A stretch of 64,000 nt of DNA from an uncultured Methylophaga sp. (GCA_913055695.1 CAJXKF010000002.1:124001-188000), one strand, 5' to 3'. Shown: positions 38,421 through 47,734, counted from the stretch's first letter. Translations and numbers: made by a program. Notes: generated by a model not told the origin, from the sequence alone.

Positions 38421-39524
38421 TCAGGCTTCGAGGAAGGGGTAATCAATATAGCCACGCTCATCGCCACCGTAGAATGAGTCTGGGTCAGGCTCGTTGAGTG
38501 GCGCGTTTTTCTCGAAACGTAATGGCAGATCCGGATTGGCAATAAACAGCTTGCCGAAAGAGACCAGATCAACCTTGCCGCTGGCAATAATTTCATTGGC
38601 CTGGTCCAGACTGTAATCGTAATTAGTCATGTAAATGCCATGCCAGAGCGGACGCAGCGAGTGAATATCAAATGCCGGCCCGGCCGCGCCGGGGTTGTCG
38701 ACACCCATTTCGGTGATATGCAGATAAGCCAGCCCGAATTTATCCAGCTGTTCTACGGTATAGCGGAAAGTCTGTTCAGGCTGACTGTCATAGACATCAT
38801 TGAAAGGCTGCAAAGGTGACAGGCGAACACCGACTCTGTCAGCACCCCAGATGCGGGTGACTTCATCGACAACTTCAAGCAGAAAACGCGCACGGTTTTC
38901 GAGACTGCCACCGTATTCGTCATTACGCTGATTGCTGCCGTCACGCAGGAACTGATCCAGCAGATACCCGTTGGCACCATGTACTTCCACGCCATCGAAA
39001 CCGGCAGTTAACGCATTGTGTGCTGCCTGCCTGAAGCTGGCTTTAATGCGTTTGATATCATCCAGCGTCATTGCACGCGGCGTTTCGTATGGTTTCATGC
39101 CTTCATAAGTCATGACTTCGCCGGCCGGTTTAATTGCTGACGGCGCCATCGGCAGTTTGCCGTTCAACAGTGTAGTATGACCGACACGGCCGCAGTGCCA
39201 GATCTGCATGACGATTTTGCCACCGGCCTGATGAACTGCTTCAGTGACTTTTTTCCAGCCTTCAATCTGGGCCTCGCTGTAGATGCCGGGGATATTGGGA
39301 TAACCGATACCGTCTTCAGACACCAGTGTCGCCTCGGTAATGATCAAACCGGCGGAGGCACGCTGTCGGTAATATTCGACCATCATATCGGTCGGCACTA
39401 AACCCTCACCGGCACGGTTGCGGGTCAGGGGTGCCATCACAAAACGGTTTTTTAACTGGATGGCTCCCATCTGTAATGGCGACTGCAGATCCGCTCTGGA
39501 TTCTGATGTTTGCTTCATAGACAT
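38421..39524 (-). CDS. nemA: Old Yellow Enzyme-type alkene/N-ethylmaleimide reductase
   Basis: A 367-residue FMN TIM-barrel reductase. It has the family start (GAIQLKNRFVMAPLTRNRA), MQIWHCGRVGH, and VEVHGANGYLLDQFLRDGSNQR. It reduces activated alkenes, quinones and nitro compounds with NAD(P)H. In E. coli nemA is controlled by NemR; here nemR lies upstream across two genes. Confidence 0.92.
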   Translation of the reverse strand: MSMKQTSESRADLQSPLQMGAIQLKNRFVMAPLTRNRAGEGLVPTDMMVEYYRQRASAGLIITEATLVSEDGIGYPNIPGIYSEAQIEGWKKVTEAVHQAGGKIVMQIWHCGRVGHTTLLNGKLPMAPSAIKPAGEVMTYEGMKPYETPRAMTLDDIKRIKASFRQAAHNALTAGFDGVEVHGANGYLLDQFLRDGSNQRNDEYGGSLENRARFLLEVVDEVTRIWGADRVGVRLSPLQPFNDVYDSQPEQTFRYTVEQLDKFGLAYLHITEMGVDNPGAAGPAFDIHSLRPLWHGIYMTNYDYSLDQANEIIASGKVDLVSFGKLFIANPDLPLRFEKNAPLNEPDPDSFYGGDERGYIDYPFLEA

Positions 39525-39529
39525 TCCTT

Positions 39530-40519
39530 TTAGACAGTAACGATAATTTTGCCGAACTGGGTATTGGATTCGAGATAACGGTGGGCCTCGACGATCTCAT
39601 CCAGACTGAAAGTTTTGGCAATCAACGGTTTCAGCTGAGCGCCTTCCAGCCAGCCATAGATGTCATCTTTGGCACGTTTCAGTTGTTGCTGATCCTGAGT
39701 GAATTCAAACAGGGTATAGCCGCGGATAGTCAGGCCTTTGCCGAGCACACTGAACAGGGGGAAGGGCGTCGGCTCAGGGCTTAAAGCACCGTATTGGAAG
39801 ATAATTCCGTGACTGGCAGCGACTTCTGCCAGCGTCTCCAGCATCGGGCCACCGACCGGGTCGAAGATGATGCGGACACCCCGGTCCTCTGTAATGTTTT
39901 CAACAGCAGCGACCACGTCTTCCTCTTCGCTCACCACCACATGGCGGGCACCGTGGTTAAGCAGTTCCTGTTTCTTGTCGCTATGGCGGGTCATGGCTAT
40001 CGGCACCGCACCCACCAGGTTACACAGCTGAATCGCTGCCAGCCCCACGCTGCTGGAGGCCGCCGGAATCAATACAAAGTCATCCGGTTGCATCTTGGCA
40101 ATATCAATCAGCGCACCGTAAGCGGTGAGATACTGCATCCAGACTGCAGCGGCTTCCTCCCAGCTCAGGTTCAGCGGATGAAAGGCGACGGCAGTGACCG
40201 GGACGTTGACCACTTCACCATAGACAGCGTAGCGGTTCATGGAAAAATTGGGGATGGTGCTGACCGCATCGCCGACTTTGTAGCCATGCACATCCTCGCC
40301 CACCGCCTTGATGGTACCGGCGGCTTCATAACCGAGCCGGGCCGGAAACTCCGGTGCTTCCAGATACTGGCCGCGGCGGAACATGGCCTCGGCACGATTG
40401 AGGCCGATCGCAGCGACCTGAATCTGAATCTCGCCGGCGGCGGGTGGGGGTACCTGCTCATCAACAAGTTGCAGAACATCCGGCTCGCCGGCTTGCTTGA
40501 ATCTCACTACTTTAGACAT
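39530..40519 (-). CDS. Zinc-independent MDR-family quinone oxidoreductase
   Basis: A 329-residue medium-chain dehydrogenase/reductase. FPARLGYEAAGTIKAVGEDV and the nucleotide-binding stretch VLIPAASSSVGLAAIQL are visible. The cysteine and histidine ligands of zinc alcohol dehydrogenases are not evident, so a NADPH quinone or enal reductase is likely. Five bases separate it from nemA. Confidence 0.85.
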   Translation of the reverse strand: MSKVVRFKQAGEPDVLQLVDEQVPPPAAGEIQIQVAAIGLNRAEAMFRRGQYLEAPEFPARLGYEAAGTIKAVGEDVHGYKVGDAVSTIPNFSMNRYAVYGEVVNVPVTAVAFHPLNLSWEEAAAVWMQYLTAYGALIDIAKMQPDDFVLIPAASSSVGLAAIQLCNLVGAVPIAMTRHSDKKQELLNHGARHVVVSEEEDVVAAVENITEDRGVRIIFDPVGGPMLETLAEVAASHGIIFQYGALSPEPTPFPLFSVLGKGLTIRGYTLFEFTQDQQQLKRAKDDIYGWLEGAQLKPLIAKTFSLDEIVEAHRYLESNTQFGKIIVTV

Positions 40520-40534
40520 GGCTGACTCCTTGTA

Positions 40535-41695
40535 TTAAAGACTGGCTTGCAGAATCTTGCGGCTTTTACCGAGGTCAATATCTTCGCGTTCGCCTAGCCG
40601 GGTTAATCCGTGTTTTTCCAGCTGCTCGACCACCAACGGGATAGCCTCGGCGCCGATTTGATAATCACTGAGTCGTGTTTTCACACCCATCTGCTCAAAA
40701 AAGTCGCGGGTTTTGGTGATGGCGAGATCAATGCGGCGTTCTTCATCGGCCTCATTGATATGCCAGACTCTGTCCGCGTACTGTAGTAGTTTGTCGCGTT
40801 TAGCGGCGCGTTGTTCCTGCATGACGCTGGGCAGGACAATCGCGAGGGTTTGCGCATGGTCGAGACCATGTAATGCTGTAATTTCATGACCAATCCAGTG
40901 TGTGGCCCAGTCTTCAGGCACACCGGCACCGATAAGGCCATTCATCGCCAGCGAACTGGTCCACATAAAGTTCGCCTGCAGGTCATAATCAGTGGGGTTA
41001 TTGAGTAATGCCGGTCCTATTTCGATCAGCGTTTGCATCAGCCCTTCAGAGAAGCGATCCTGCAAACGGCCCTCAGCAGGGTAAGTCAGATATTGTTCAA
41101 CGATGTGCACAAAAGCATCAACGACACCATTGGCCAGTTGTTTCGGGGGCAGCGTGAATGATTTGGTCGGATCCAGAATCGAGAAGCGGGGGAACACCAG
41201 TTCACTCCGGAACGAGAGTTTCTCGCGGGTCTCATAGCGGGTGATGACCGAGTTGTAATTCATTTCCGAGCCGGTGGCAGGCAGAGTGAGTACGCTGCCA
41301 AAAGGCAGGGCAGAGCGAATATCCTTCGCCCCTTTTACCAGGATCTCCTGCCACGGATCACCCTCACATTCCACAGCTGCTGCGACAAACTTGGTGCCAT
41401 CGATGACCGAGCCGCCGCCGACAGCCAGCAGAAAGTCCAGATTTTTATCATGGATAAGTTCAACCGCTTGCATCAGGGTGCTGTAACCGGGATTGGCCTC
41501 GATGCCGCCAAAGGTCTCGATATGACGCTGACCCAGCGCGGCAGTGACTTCATCCAGTGTGCCGTGTTTTCTGGCACTCTGGCCGCCGAACAGGATGAGC
41601 ACTCTGGCGGATTGTGGCACCAACTCGTCAATGGCTTTGATTTGTCCTTTGCCAAAGACAATACGGGTCGGATTATAGAACTCGAAATTGTTCAC
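40535..41695 (-). CDS. yqhD: Iron-type alcohol dehydrogenase / aldehyde reductase YqhD
   Basis: A 386-residue group III alcohol dehydrogenase. NPTRIVFGKGQI opens the protein, and GGGSVIDGTKFVA is the cofactor loop. Metal ligands appear as Asp/His in VVDAFVHIVEQY and His in HEITALHGLDHAQTLAIV. It reduces short aldehydes with NADPH. First gene of the operon, with a NemR box 21 bases ahead of its start. Confidence 0.93.
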   Translation of the reverse strand: MNNFEFYNPTRIVFGKGQIKAIDELVPQSARVLILFGGQSARKHGTLDEVTAALGQRHIETFGGIEANPGYSTLMQAVELIHDKNLDFLLAVGGGSVIDGTKFVAAAVECEGDPWQEILVKGAKDIRSALPFGSVLTLPATGSEMNYNSVITRYETREKLSFRSELVFPRFSILDPTKSFTLPPKQLANGVVDAFVHIVEQYLTYPAEGRLQDRFSEGLMQTLIEIGPALLNNPTDYDLQANFMWTSSLAMNGLIGAGVPEDWATHWIGHEITALHGLDHAQTLAIVLPSVMQEQRAAKRDKLLQYADRVWHINEADEERRIDLAITKTRDFFEQMGVKTRLSDYQIGAEAIPLVVEQLEKHGLTRLGEREDIDLGKSRKILQASL

Positions 41696-41715
41696 GTTGA
41701 TCCTTTAAAGTTTAA

Positions 41716-41730
41716 TAGACCAGTCGTCTA
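41716..41730. promoter_or_regulatory. NemR box in front of yqhD operon
   Basis: TAGACCAGTCGTCTA, a 5-bp dyad (TAGAC/GTCTA) matching the NemR operator form TAGACCNNNNGTCTA as I recall it. With flanks it is identical over 19 bases (AATAGACCAGTCGTCTAGT) to the box at 42389. Confidence 0.88.
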
Positions 41731-41752
41731 GTTTTTGGGCAAATAAAAAGGC

Positions 41753-42376
41753 TTAGCTGGCGGCCTTGCCTAAATTCAAACGTGCACGCAGGGCATTCAT
41801 GGCAACATGCAAAGCGTCCGGATTGTGATTGACCTTGGTGAGCAGGGTCGCGCCAATCCAGAGATAATAAATTTCTTCTGTGACAGTTCGAGCGTCATCC
41901 TCGATGCTGATTTCACCGTTATCAATGGCTTCCTGAACAACTGAAGCCAGGCGATTGATAACTCGGTGCGTGCCTTGCTTGAGTGCCAGACGCATGCTTT
42001 CAGAAAGGTCGGTCACTTCACCGCTCAGCTTGACCACCAGACATTTATCTGTGGTGGTGTCACCGCATTGTGAGATTTTCCAGTTATCGAAATAGTGGAT
42101 GAGCCGATCCACGGCGCTGCTGTCATCACCCAGAAAGTGCGCCTCCAGCGTCAACATATACTGATCAAAATAATTTTCCAGCAACACGCTGCCGAAATGT
42201 TCTTTCGATTCGAAATAATGATAGAAGGAACCTTTGGGCACGCCGGCAGTTTTCAGAATCTCGTTAAGACCGACCGCAGCAAAGCCTTTGCCCAGAATAA
42301 TGGTCTGGGCAGTGGTCAGAATATGTTGTCGGGTATCACTGTAACGTGAACTGGCTGCTTGATTCATGTTGCTCAT
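41753..42376 (-). CDS. nemR: NemR-type TetR regulator, redox/electrophile sensing
   Basis: A 207-residue TetR protein resembling E. coli NemR over its length. The HTH includes GLNEILKTAGVPKGSFYHYFESKE. The sensing Cys is present as KCLVVKLSGEV (Cys 112; E. coli Cys 106), and the paired Lys is in WIGATLLTK (Lys 181; E. coli Lys 175). NemR releases DNA when oxidised by HOCl or alkylated by electrophiles. A second box lies before its own start. Confidence 0.87.
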   Translation of the reverse strand: MSNMNQAASSRYSDTRQHILTTAQTIILGKGFAAVGLNEILKTAGVPKGSFYHYFESKEHFGSVLLENYFDQYMLTLEAHFLGDDSSAVDRLIHYFDNWKISQCGDTTTDKCLVVKLSGEVTDLSESMRLALKQGTHRVINRLASVVQEAIDNGEISIEDDARTVTEEIYYLWIGATLLTKVNHNPDALHVAMNALRARLNLGKAAS

Positions 42377-42388
42377 TATTTCAAAAAA

Positions 42389-42403
42389 TAGACCAGTCGT
42401 CTA
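42389..42403. promoter_or_regulatory. NemR box in front of nemR
   Basis: TAGACCAGTCGTCTA, identical with its flanks to the box at 41716, 13 bases upstream of the nemR ATG. Indicates autorepression. Confidence 0.88.
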
Positions 42404-42549
42404 GTAAAGATTATTGAAGCCTGAACAAAGGCTTATTGTTTAGGGTTCAAAATGTTGGAACAAGGCTTGCTTGGTGTTAGTCTGAGGCTGAAAGCATCGT
42501 CTTCGAAGCAAATTTATCTTATCAGCGCTTCGGACAGGGCATTTCAGTT

Positions 42550-42566
42550 AAAACGTGCACCGTTTT
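42550..42566. promoter_or_regulatory. Inverted repeat ahead of doeB
   Basis: AAAACG-TGCAC-CGTTTT, perfect 6-bp arms, 22 bases before the doeB ATG. Either an operator for an unidentified regulator or an RNA hairpin in the leader. No AsnC/GntR-type ectoine regulator gene was seen in this cluster. Confidence 0.5.
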
Positions 42567-42588
42567 GAATCAAACCGCAGGGGGCAAG

Positions 42589-43749
42589 ATGGGCGACATC
42601 TGGCAACAAGCGATCGATAATGCGCAGCAACTGCGCAAAGACCTGCACCGGCATCCTGAGCTGGGCTGGCATGAGGTCCGCACGGCCGACCTGATTCGTC
42701 GCGAACTCAGCGCCCTGAACATTCCCTGGCAAGCCTGTGCTGATCTCGGCACCCTGGGGCGACTCAATCCTGATGGAAAAGGCCAGCATATCGCCTTGCG
42801 CGCGGACATGGACGCCTTGCCTATCGTTGAACAAAACGAGTATGACTGGCGCTCTGAGCATGAAGGTTACATGCATGCCTGCGGTCATGATGGTCACACA
42901 GCTACCTTGCTGGCGACAGCACGCTGGCTGAAATCGATTGAATCGAGACTGCCGGGACCGGTAACCCTCTTATTCCAGCCTGCCGAAGAGGGCGGGCATG
43001 GCGCTAAAAAGATGATCGAAGATGGTGCGCTCAACGGGATTGATATGATTTTCGGCTGGCATAACTGGCCGGTGATTCCTTTTGGAAAAATGGTGTGTCC
43101 GGATGGCATTGTGATGTGTGGCAACGGCACCTTTCAGATCAGTCTGCAGGGACAGGGCGGTCATGCCAGCCAACCGGAACTGTGTCGCGATCCGGTACTG
43201 GCTGCCAGTGCGGTGACGCAAGCCCTGCAACAAATCGTGAGCCGTAATCTGCCGCCACAATTCCCCGCCGTGGTCAGTGTGACGTCAATTGAAGCGCCCA
43301 GTGCTCCGACCGTCATTCCTGACTCAGCCTTGATTGGCGGCAGTATCCGGGTACCGGATATCGCGACCCGTGACCGGGTCAATCAACTTATCACCGAGAT
43401 CAGCCAGCGAACGGCGGTGGCTTACGGGATAGAAGCTGATGTCAGACATTTTCGCCGCTACAACGCCACCATCAACCATGCCGCTCAGGCTGCCTTTATG
43501 CGTCAGCAATGGCAGCAGGATCTGGGCGAGGGCAGTCTGGATCATCTGCTGCCTGTGCCGGTGATGGCTTCGGAAGATTTCAGTTACTACCTGGAACAGA
43601 TACCTGGCGCTTTCGCGCTGATCGGCGCTGATGATGGTCCGCAACATCGGGCTGTCTGCCACAGCCCTCTGTATGACTTTAATGACAATTTAATACCACT
43701 CGTCACACGGCTTTATGCGCGCTTGGTCGGTGCGCCAGTTGCAGAATAA
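42589..43749 (+). CDS. doeB: M20-family N2-acetyl-diaminobutyrate deacetylase (DoeB role)
   Basis: A 386-residue M20D metallo-amidohydrolase. Metal and catalytic motifs are ADMDALPI, HACGHDGHTATLL (about residues 93-105), and PAEEGGHGAKKMI. The dimerisation insert follows. In the doe cluster the product of ectoine hydrolysis needs deacetylation, so it probably does that. The Halomonas DoeB/EutE belongs to the aspartoacylase family instead, so this is a non-orthologous replacement. ATG 42589 has AGGGGG before it; a TTG at 42565 is less likely. Confidence 0.78.
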   Translation: MGDIWQQAIDNAQQLRKDLHRHPELGWHEVRTADLIRRELSALNIPWQACADLGTLGRLNPDGKGQHIALRADMDALPIVEQNEYDWRSEHEGYMHACGHDGHTATLLATARWLKSIESRLPGPVTLLFQPAEEGGHGAKKMIEDGALNGIDMIFGWHNWPVIPFGKMVCPDGIVMCGNGTFQISLQGQGGHASQPELCRDPVLAASAVTQALQQIVSRNLPPQFPAVVSVTSIEAPSAPTVIPDSALIGGSIRVPDIATRDRVNQLITEISQRTAVAYGIEADVRHFRRYNATINHAAQAAFMRQQWQQDLGEGSLDHLLPVPVMASEDFSYYLEQIPGAFALIGADDGPQHRAVCHSPLYDFNDNLIPLVTRLYARLVGAPVAE

Positions 43750-43802
43750 CCGACCGGTTTTCAGTTGCCGCAGCATCGGCGTTTCTATTGTGGAGGTGTT
43801 TA

Positions 43803-45077
43803 ATGAGTGTATTCGAACAACGTGAGTCTGCCATCAGAGCTTACTGTCGTGTTTATCCGGTTGTGTTCGACAAGGCACGCAATGCAAGACAGCGCGATGA
43901 AGACGGCAAAGAATATATCGACTTTTTCGCCGGTGCGGGGGTACTCAATTTTGGTCACAACAATGAGCGCATGACGCAGGCTGTTGTGGATTACATTCAG
44001 TCGGGCGGTGTGACCCATGCGCTGGATATGATGACCACCGCCAAACGCCGTTTTATGGAACGCTTTGAAAAAGTCGTACTGAAACCGCGCAATATGAATC
44101 ATAAAATGCAGTTTATCGGCCCCACCGGTACCAACGCCGTGGAAGCAGCGATGAAGCTGGCAAGAAGGGTGACAGCGAGACAGGAAATTGTCGCCTTTAC
44201 CCGTGGTTTTCACGGCATGACACTGGGTTCACTGGCGGCGACCGCCAATCGTTATTTCCGTGGGGCAGCGGGTGTGCCTTTGAATCATGTCTCGCATTAT
44301 CCCTTTGGCTGTAATAAACCCTGCATGGGCTGTGAATCCGGTTGTGGCCTTGAGAGTATTGAGCACATGCGCAGTCTCTACCGTGACACCTCAAGCGGGG
44401 TGACACCACCGGCCGCCTTTCTGCTGGAAACGGTACAGGCTGAAGGCGGGGTCAATGTTGCTTCAAAAGAATGGCTGCAGGCCGTGGCTGCCCTCGCCAG
44501 GGAAGTAGGTGCCTTACTGATTGTCGATGATATTCAGGTGGGCATGGGACGTACCGGCTCGTTCTTCAGTTTTGATGATATGGGCATCGATCCGGACATT
44601 ATCTGTCTCGCCAAAGGTCTGGGCGGCATGGGTACACCGATTGCGATGAACCTGATTAAGCCGGAAGTCGATGAATACTGGTCACCGGGTGAGCATACCG
44701 GCACTTTCCGTGGCCAGAGCATTTCCTTTGTCGCCGGCAGTGAAGCGCTCAGCTATTTTGAAGACAACAGCCTGATGAAAGAAGTGCATGAAAAGGGCGA
44801 TCGGATGAATGATGCTTTGACACCGCTTGAGCAGCGCTATGACCAGGTGCAGATCCGCGGCAGAGGCATGATTCTCGGTCTGGATGTCATGACCGGTGAG
44901 CGGGCGAAAGCAATTGTTGAACGCTGTTTTGAAGCCGGTCTGCTGATTGCCGCCTGTGGCACCGGTGGCCGTGTGGTCAAACTGATTCCACCACTGACCA
45001 TTCCTGACAATGATCTGGAAGAAGGGCTCAGAATCCTGATGGATGTCACTGAAAAAGTGATGGAGGAAGCGGCATGA
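43803..45077 (+). CDS. doeD: Diaminobutyrate--2-oxoglutarate transaminase (DoeD)
   Basis: A 424-residue class III aminotransferase. It has QFIGPTGTNAVEAAMKLAR, FTRGFHGMTLGSLA, the cofactor Asp in IVDDIQVGMGRTG and PLP Lys in CLAKGLGGMGTPIA. It turns 2,4-diaminobutyrate into aspartate semialdehyde. The ectoine-making EctB is almost identical in sequence, but no ectA or ectC is present and its neighbours are catabolic. GGAGGTG precedes the ATG at 43803. Confidence 0.88.
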   Translation: MSVFEQRESAIRAYCRVYPVVFDKARNARQRDEDGKEYIDFFAGAGVLNFGHNNERMTQAVVDYIQSGGVTHALDMMTTAKRRFMERFEKVVLKPRNMNHKMQFIGPTGTNAVEAAMKLARRVTARQEIVAFTRGFHGMTLGSLAATANRYFRGAAGVPLNHVSHYPFGCNKPCMGCESGCGLESIEHMRSLYRDTSSGVTPPAAFLLETVQAEGGVNVASKEWLQAVAALAREVGALLIVDDIQVGMGRTGSFFSFDDMGIDPDIICLAKGLGGMGTPIAMNLIKPEVDEYWSPGEHTGTFRGQSISFVAGSEALSYFEDNSLMKEVHEKGDRMNDALTPLEQRYDQVQIRGRGMILGLDVMTGERAKAIVERCFEAGLLIAACGTGGRVVKLIPPLTIPDNDLEEGLRILMDVTEKVMEEAA

Positions 45078-46345
45078 GACAACGCGATGACATGACTTTT
45101 CCGTTTGAGGAATATGAGCGCCGACTGAGTGAATTACGGGTGCGGATTGCACAGCGCTTACTGGATGCGGTGGTCATCACCGATCCGGAAAATATCATGT
45201 ATCTGACTGACTACCAGACCACCGGTTATTCCTTTTTCCAGGCACTGGTGGTGCCGCTGGAGCAGGAACCTTTCATGATCACCCGGCAGATGGAAGAGTC
45301 TAATATCATCGCCCGCACCTGGGTTGAGCGTACCCGGCCTTATCCTGACACAGGGGATGCGATTCAGATGCTGGTGGATGCGCTGCGTGAGTTCGGACTT
45401 GCTAATAAACGTATTGGCTATGAACGCAACAGTTACTTTTTCCCAGCCTATCAGCAGGACTTTATTCATACCACGCTGACCGACGGCAAACTGCTGGACT
45501 GTTTCGGTATTGTCGAGCAGGGGCGGATCCGCAAATCTGACGTTGAAATCGACCTGATGCGAAAGGCCGCTGTGGCTACCGAAGCCGGTATGCAGGCCGG
45601 CCTGGAAGCGGCTACAGCCGGTATCACTGAAAATGAAATCGGTGCGGCCATCAGCAGTGCGATGTTCAAAGCGGGTGGCGAGCCGCCCGCCGTCATGCCT
45701 TATGTGACCTCCGGCCCAAGAACCATGATTGGTCACGCCACCTGGGAAGGTCGTACCGTCCAACCGGGCGAGCATGTCTTCCTTGAGGTGGGCGGCTGTT
45801 ATCGCCGTTATCATACGGCGCTGATGCGAACGGTGGTACTGGGTGAACTCAGTGACTCCATGTACAAAGCGCAGGAGCGAATGAAAATGGCGCTCAATGC
45901 CGTGCATGAGATTGTTCAACCCGGAATGACCGTCTCTGATGTGGATAACTTGGTACGCAATATCATTACCAATAATGATGTCGGTGCCCGGCTGGTGACC
46001 CGTTCCGGTTATTCGATCGGGATCGCTTTTCCTCCGAGCTGGGATGAAGGCTACATCTGCAGTCTTAAGCAGGGAGAGTCCGCCATCCTGGAAGAAGGCA
46101 TGACTTTCCATGTGATTCCGTGGATGTGGGGCGTGGATGGAGATAAAACCTGCGGTATCTCCGACACTATCTATATCACCGCCGATGGTTGCAAGTCATT
46201 CTTTACGCTGGATCGAGACTTCACCGTCAAACCCGAACAGGGCCAGAAAAAGCTGGTAGAGCTGGACCAGGTCAAAAACGAAGACAAAAAAACGCAGGCC
46301 CAGAACGACAGCAATTCCCGTCAAACTGCCAAGAGTGCAAAGTGA
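45074..46345 (+). CDS. doeA: Ectoine hydrolase DoeA (M24 family)
   Basis: A 423-residue pita-bread (M24) hydrolase. The N-terminal creatinase-like domain has PENIMYLTDYQTTGY, the catalytic domain has YVTSGPRTMIGHATW and VFLEVGGCYRRYHTALMRTV. It opens ectoine to N-acetyl-diaminobutyrate. Typical aminopeptidase metal ligands seem changed, as in creatinase-like enzymes. The ATG overlaps the doeD stop (ATGA). A charged, low-complexity tail of about 35 residues (EDKKTQAQNDSN...) ends it. Confidence 0.88.
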   Translation: MRQRDDMTFPFEEYERRLSELRVRIAQRLLDAVVITDPENIMYLTDYQTTGYSFFQALVVPLEQEPFMITRQMEESNIIARTWVERTRPYPDTGDAIQMLVDALREFGLANKRIGYERNSYFFPAYQQDFIHTTLTDGKLLDCFGIVEQGRIRKSDVEIDLMRKAAVATEAGMQAGLEAATAGITENEIGAAISSAMFKAGGEPPAVMPYVTSGPRTMIGHATWEGRTVQPGEHVFLEVGGCYRRYHTALMRTVVLGELSDSMYKAQERMKMALNAVHEIVQPGMTVSDVDNLVRNIITNNDVGARLVTRSGYSIGIAFPPSWDEGYICSLKQGESAILEEGMTFHVIPWMWGVDGDKTCGISDTIYITADGCKSFFTLDRDFTVKPEQGQKKLVELDQVKNEDKKTQAQNDSNSRQTAKSAK

Positions 46346-46352
46346 GGTGCTG

Positions 46353-47714
46353 ATGTTAAATGCAACCAATCCCTACACAGGTCAGATCCTGAACCATTAC
46401 CAAGCGCTGGATGAAGCAGCTATCGAACAGCGTATTGAGGCAGCGCATCAAGCCTACAAAAGCTGGTCGAGAAAAAGCATTGCCGCGCGGGCTGAGGTGC
46501 TTAAGGCCGTCGCTGCCAAATTGCGTGATAACAAAGCCTTGCTCGCCAAACTCATGGCAGAAGAGATGGGCAAGCCGGTGAAAGAAGGTGGTCCGGAGGT
46601 GGAGAAAGCCGCCTGGTGTGCAGAACACTATGCCGAGCATGCAGAAAATTATCTGACCAGGGAAGAACTGCCGTCAGATGCGTCACTCAGTTACGTATGT
46701 TACCAGCCGCTGGGCACTTTGCTGGGTATCTTGCCCTGGAATGCGCCGTTATGGCTGGCATTTCGTTATCTGGCACCGGCTCTGATGGCAGGAAATACCT
46801 GTGTGATGAAACATGATCAACATGTGCCGGGTTGTGCTGAAGCCATTGAAACTGCATTCCGCGAAGCCGGAGCGCCCGACAACATCATGGTCAATCTGCC
46901 GGTTGAGACGGCGATGGTGGAAAAAGCGATTCGTGATCCCAGAATTGCTGCGGTGTCATTCACAGGCTCTCCCGGCGCCGGAGCAAAGGTCGCTGCCACC
47001 GCCGCTTCCGAAATCAAACATTCGGTGTTGGAACTGGGTGGAAGCGATCCTTTTATCGTGCTGCAGGATGCCAACCTGGAAGCCGCCGCTGATGTTGCCA
47101 CGCTGTCCCGCATTATTAACGCAGGACAGTCTTGCATTGCGGCCAAGCGGGTGATCGTTGAGGCACCGGTTTATGATGACTTTATCGGTCGCGTGTTTGA
47201 GCGGCTGCAAAAACTCAAACTGGGCGATCCGCTCTCAGAGGAAACCGACATCGGTCCGATAGCGCGTTTTGATCTGCGTGAAGATCTGCACCGTCAGGTC
47301 AGTGAGACCATTGCCGATGGTGCACGATGCCTGATGGGTGGCGAAATGCCGGAAGGAGAAGGCTTCGTTTACCCGGTCACTATGCTGGTCGATGTGACCC
47401 CCGAGATGACTGCATTCCGTGAAGAAACCTTTGGACCGGTGATGTGCATCATCCGTGCTGAAGATGCCAAGCATGCGGTGGAAATGGCCAATGACAGCGA
47501 GTTCGGACTGGGAGCCGGTGTCTGGACCGGTAATTCGGCATTAGCCGAGGATATGGCTCTGCAGCTGGAAGCAGGCCAGGTCGCTATCAATGGTATTGTC
47601 AAAACTGATCCGCGTCTGCCCAGTGGCGGTATTAAAAAATCCGGTTACGGTCGAGAACTCGGGCCGCATGGCATCAAGGAGTTTGTCAACGCCAAACAGG
47701 TGTGGATTAAATAG
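46353..47714 (+). CDS. doeC: Aspartate-semialdehyde dehydrogenase (NAD(P)+) DoeC
   Basis: A 453-residue aldehyde dehydrogenase. Active-site elements are ILPWNAPLWLAFR, ELGGSDPFIVLQDA (catalytic Glu), INAGQSCIAAKR (Cys nucleophile) and EETFGPVMCI. It oxidises L-aspartate semialdehyde to aspartate at the end of the ectoine pathway; by sequence it looks like succinate-semialdehyde dehydrogenases. GAGGTG precedes the ATG at 46353. Last of doeBDAC. Confidence 0.88.
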   Translation: MLNATNPYTGQILNHYQALDEAAIEQRIEAAHQAYKSWSRKSIAARAEVLKAVAAKLRDNKALLAKLMAEEMGKPVKEGGPEVEKAAWCAEHYAEHAENYLTREELPSDASLSYVCYQPLGTLLGILPWNAPLWLAFRYLAPALMAGNTCVMKHDQHVPGCAEAIETAFREAGAPDNIMVNLPVETAMVEKAIRDPRIAAVSFTGSPGAGAKVAATAASEIKHSVLELGGSDPFIVLQDANLEAAADVATLSRIINAGQSCIAAKRVIVEAPVYDDFIGRVFERLQKLKLGDPLSEETDIGPIARFDLREDLHRQVSETIADGARCLMGGEMPEGEGFVYPVTMLVDVTPEMTAFREETFGPVMCIIRAEDAKHAVEMANDSEFGLGAGVWTGNSALAEDMALQLEAGQVAINGIVKTDPRLPSGGIKKSGYGRELGPHGIKEFVNAKQVWIK

Positions 47715-47734
47715 CATTCAGCGTTCAAATCGAG

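Noticed and set aside
43803-45077. Reading the transaminase as EctB of ectoine biosynthesis
   Set aside because: No ectA or ectC is adjacent; the hydrolase, deacetylase and semialdehyde dehydrogenase around it are degradative.
45158-46111. 317-codon antisense frame opposite doeA
   Set aside because: Shadow of the doeA coding frame; composition is His/Arg-rich without motifs.
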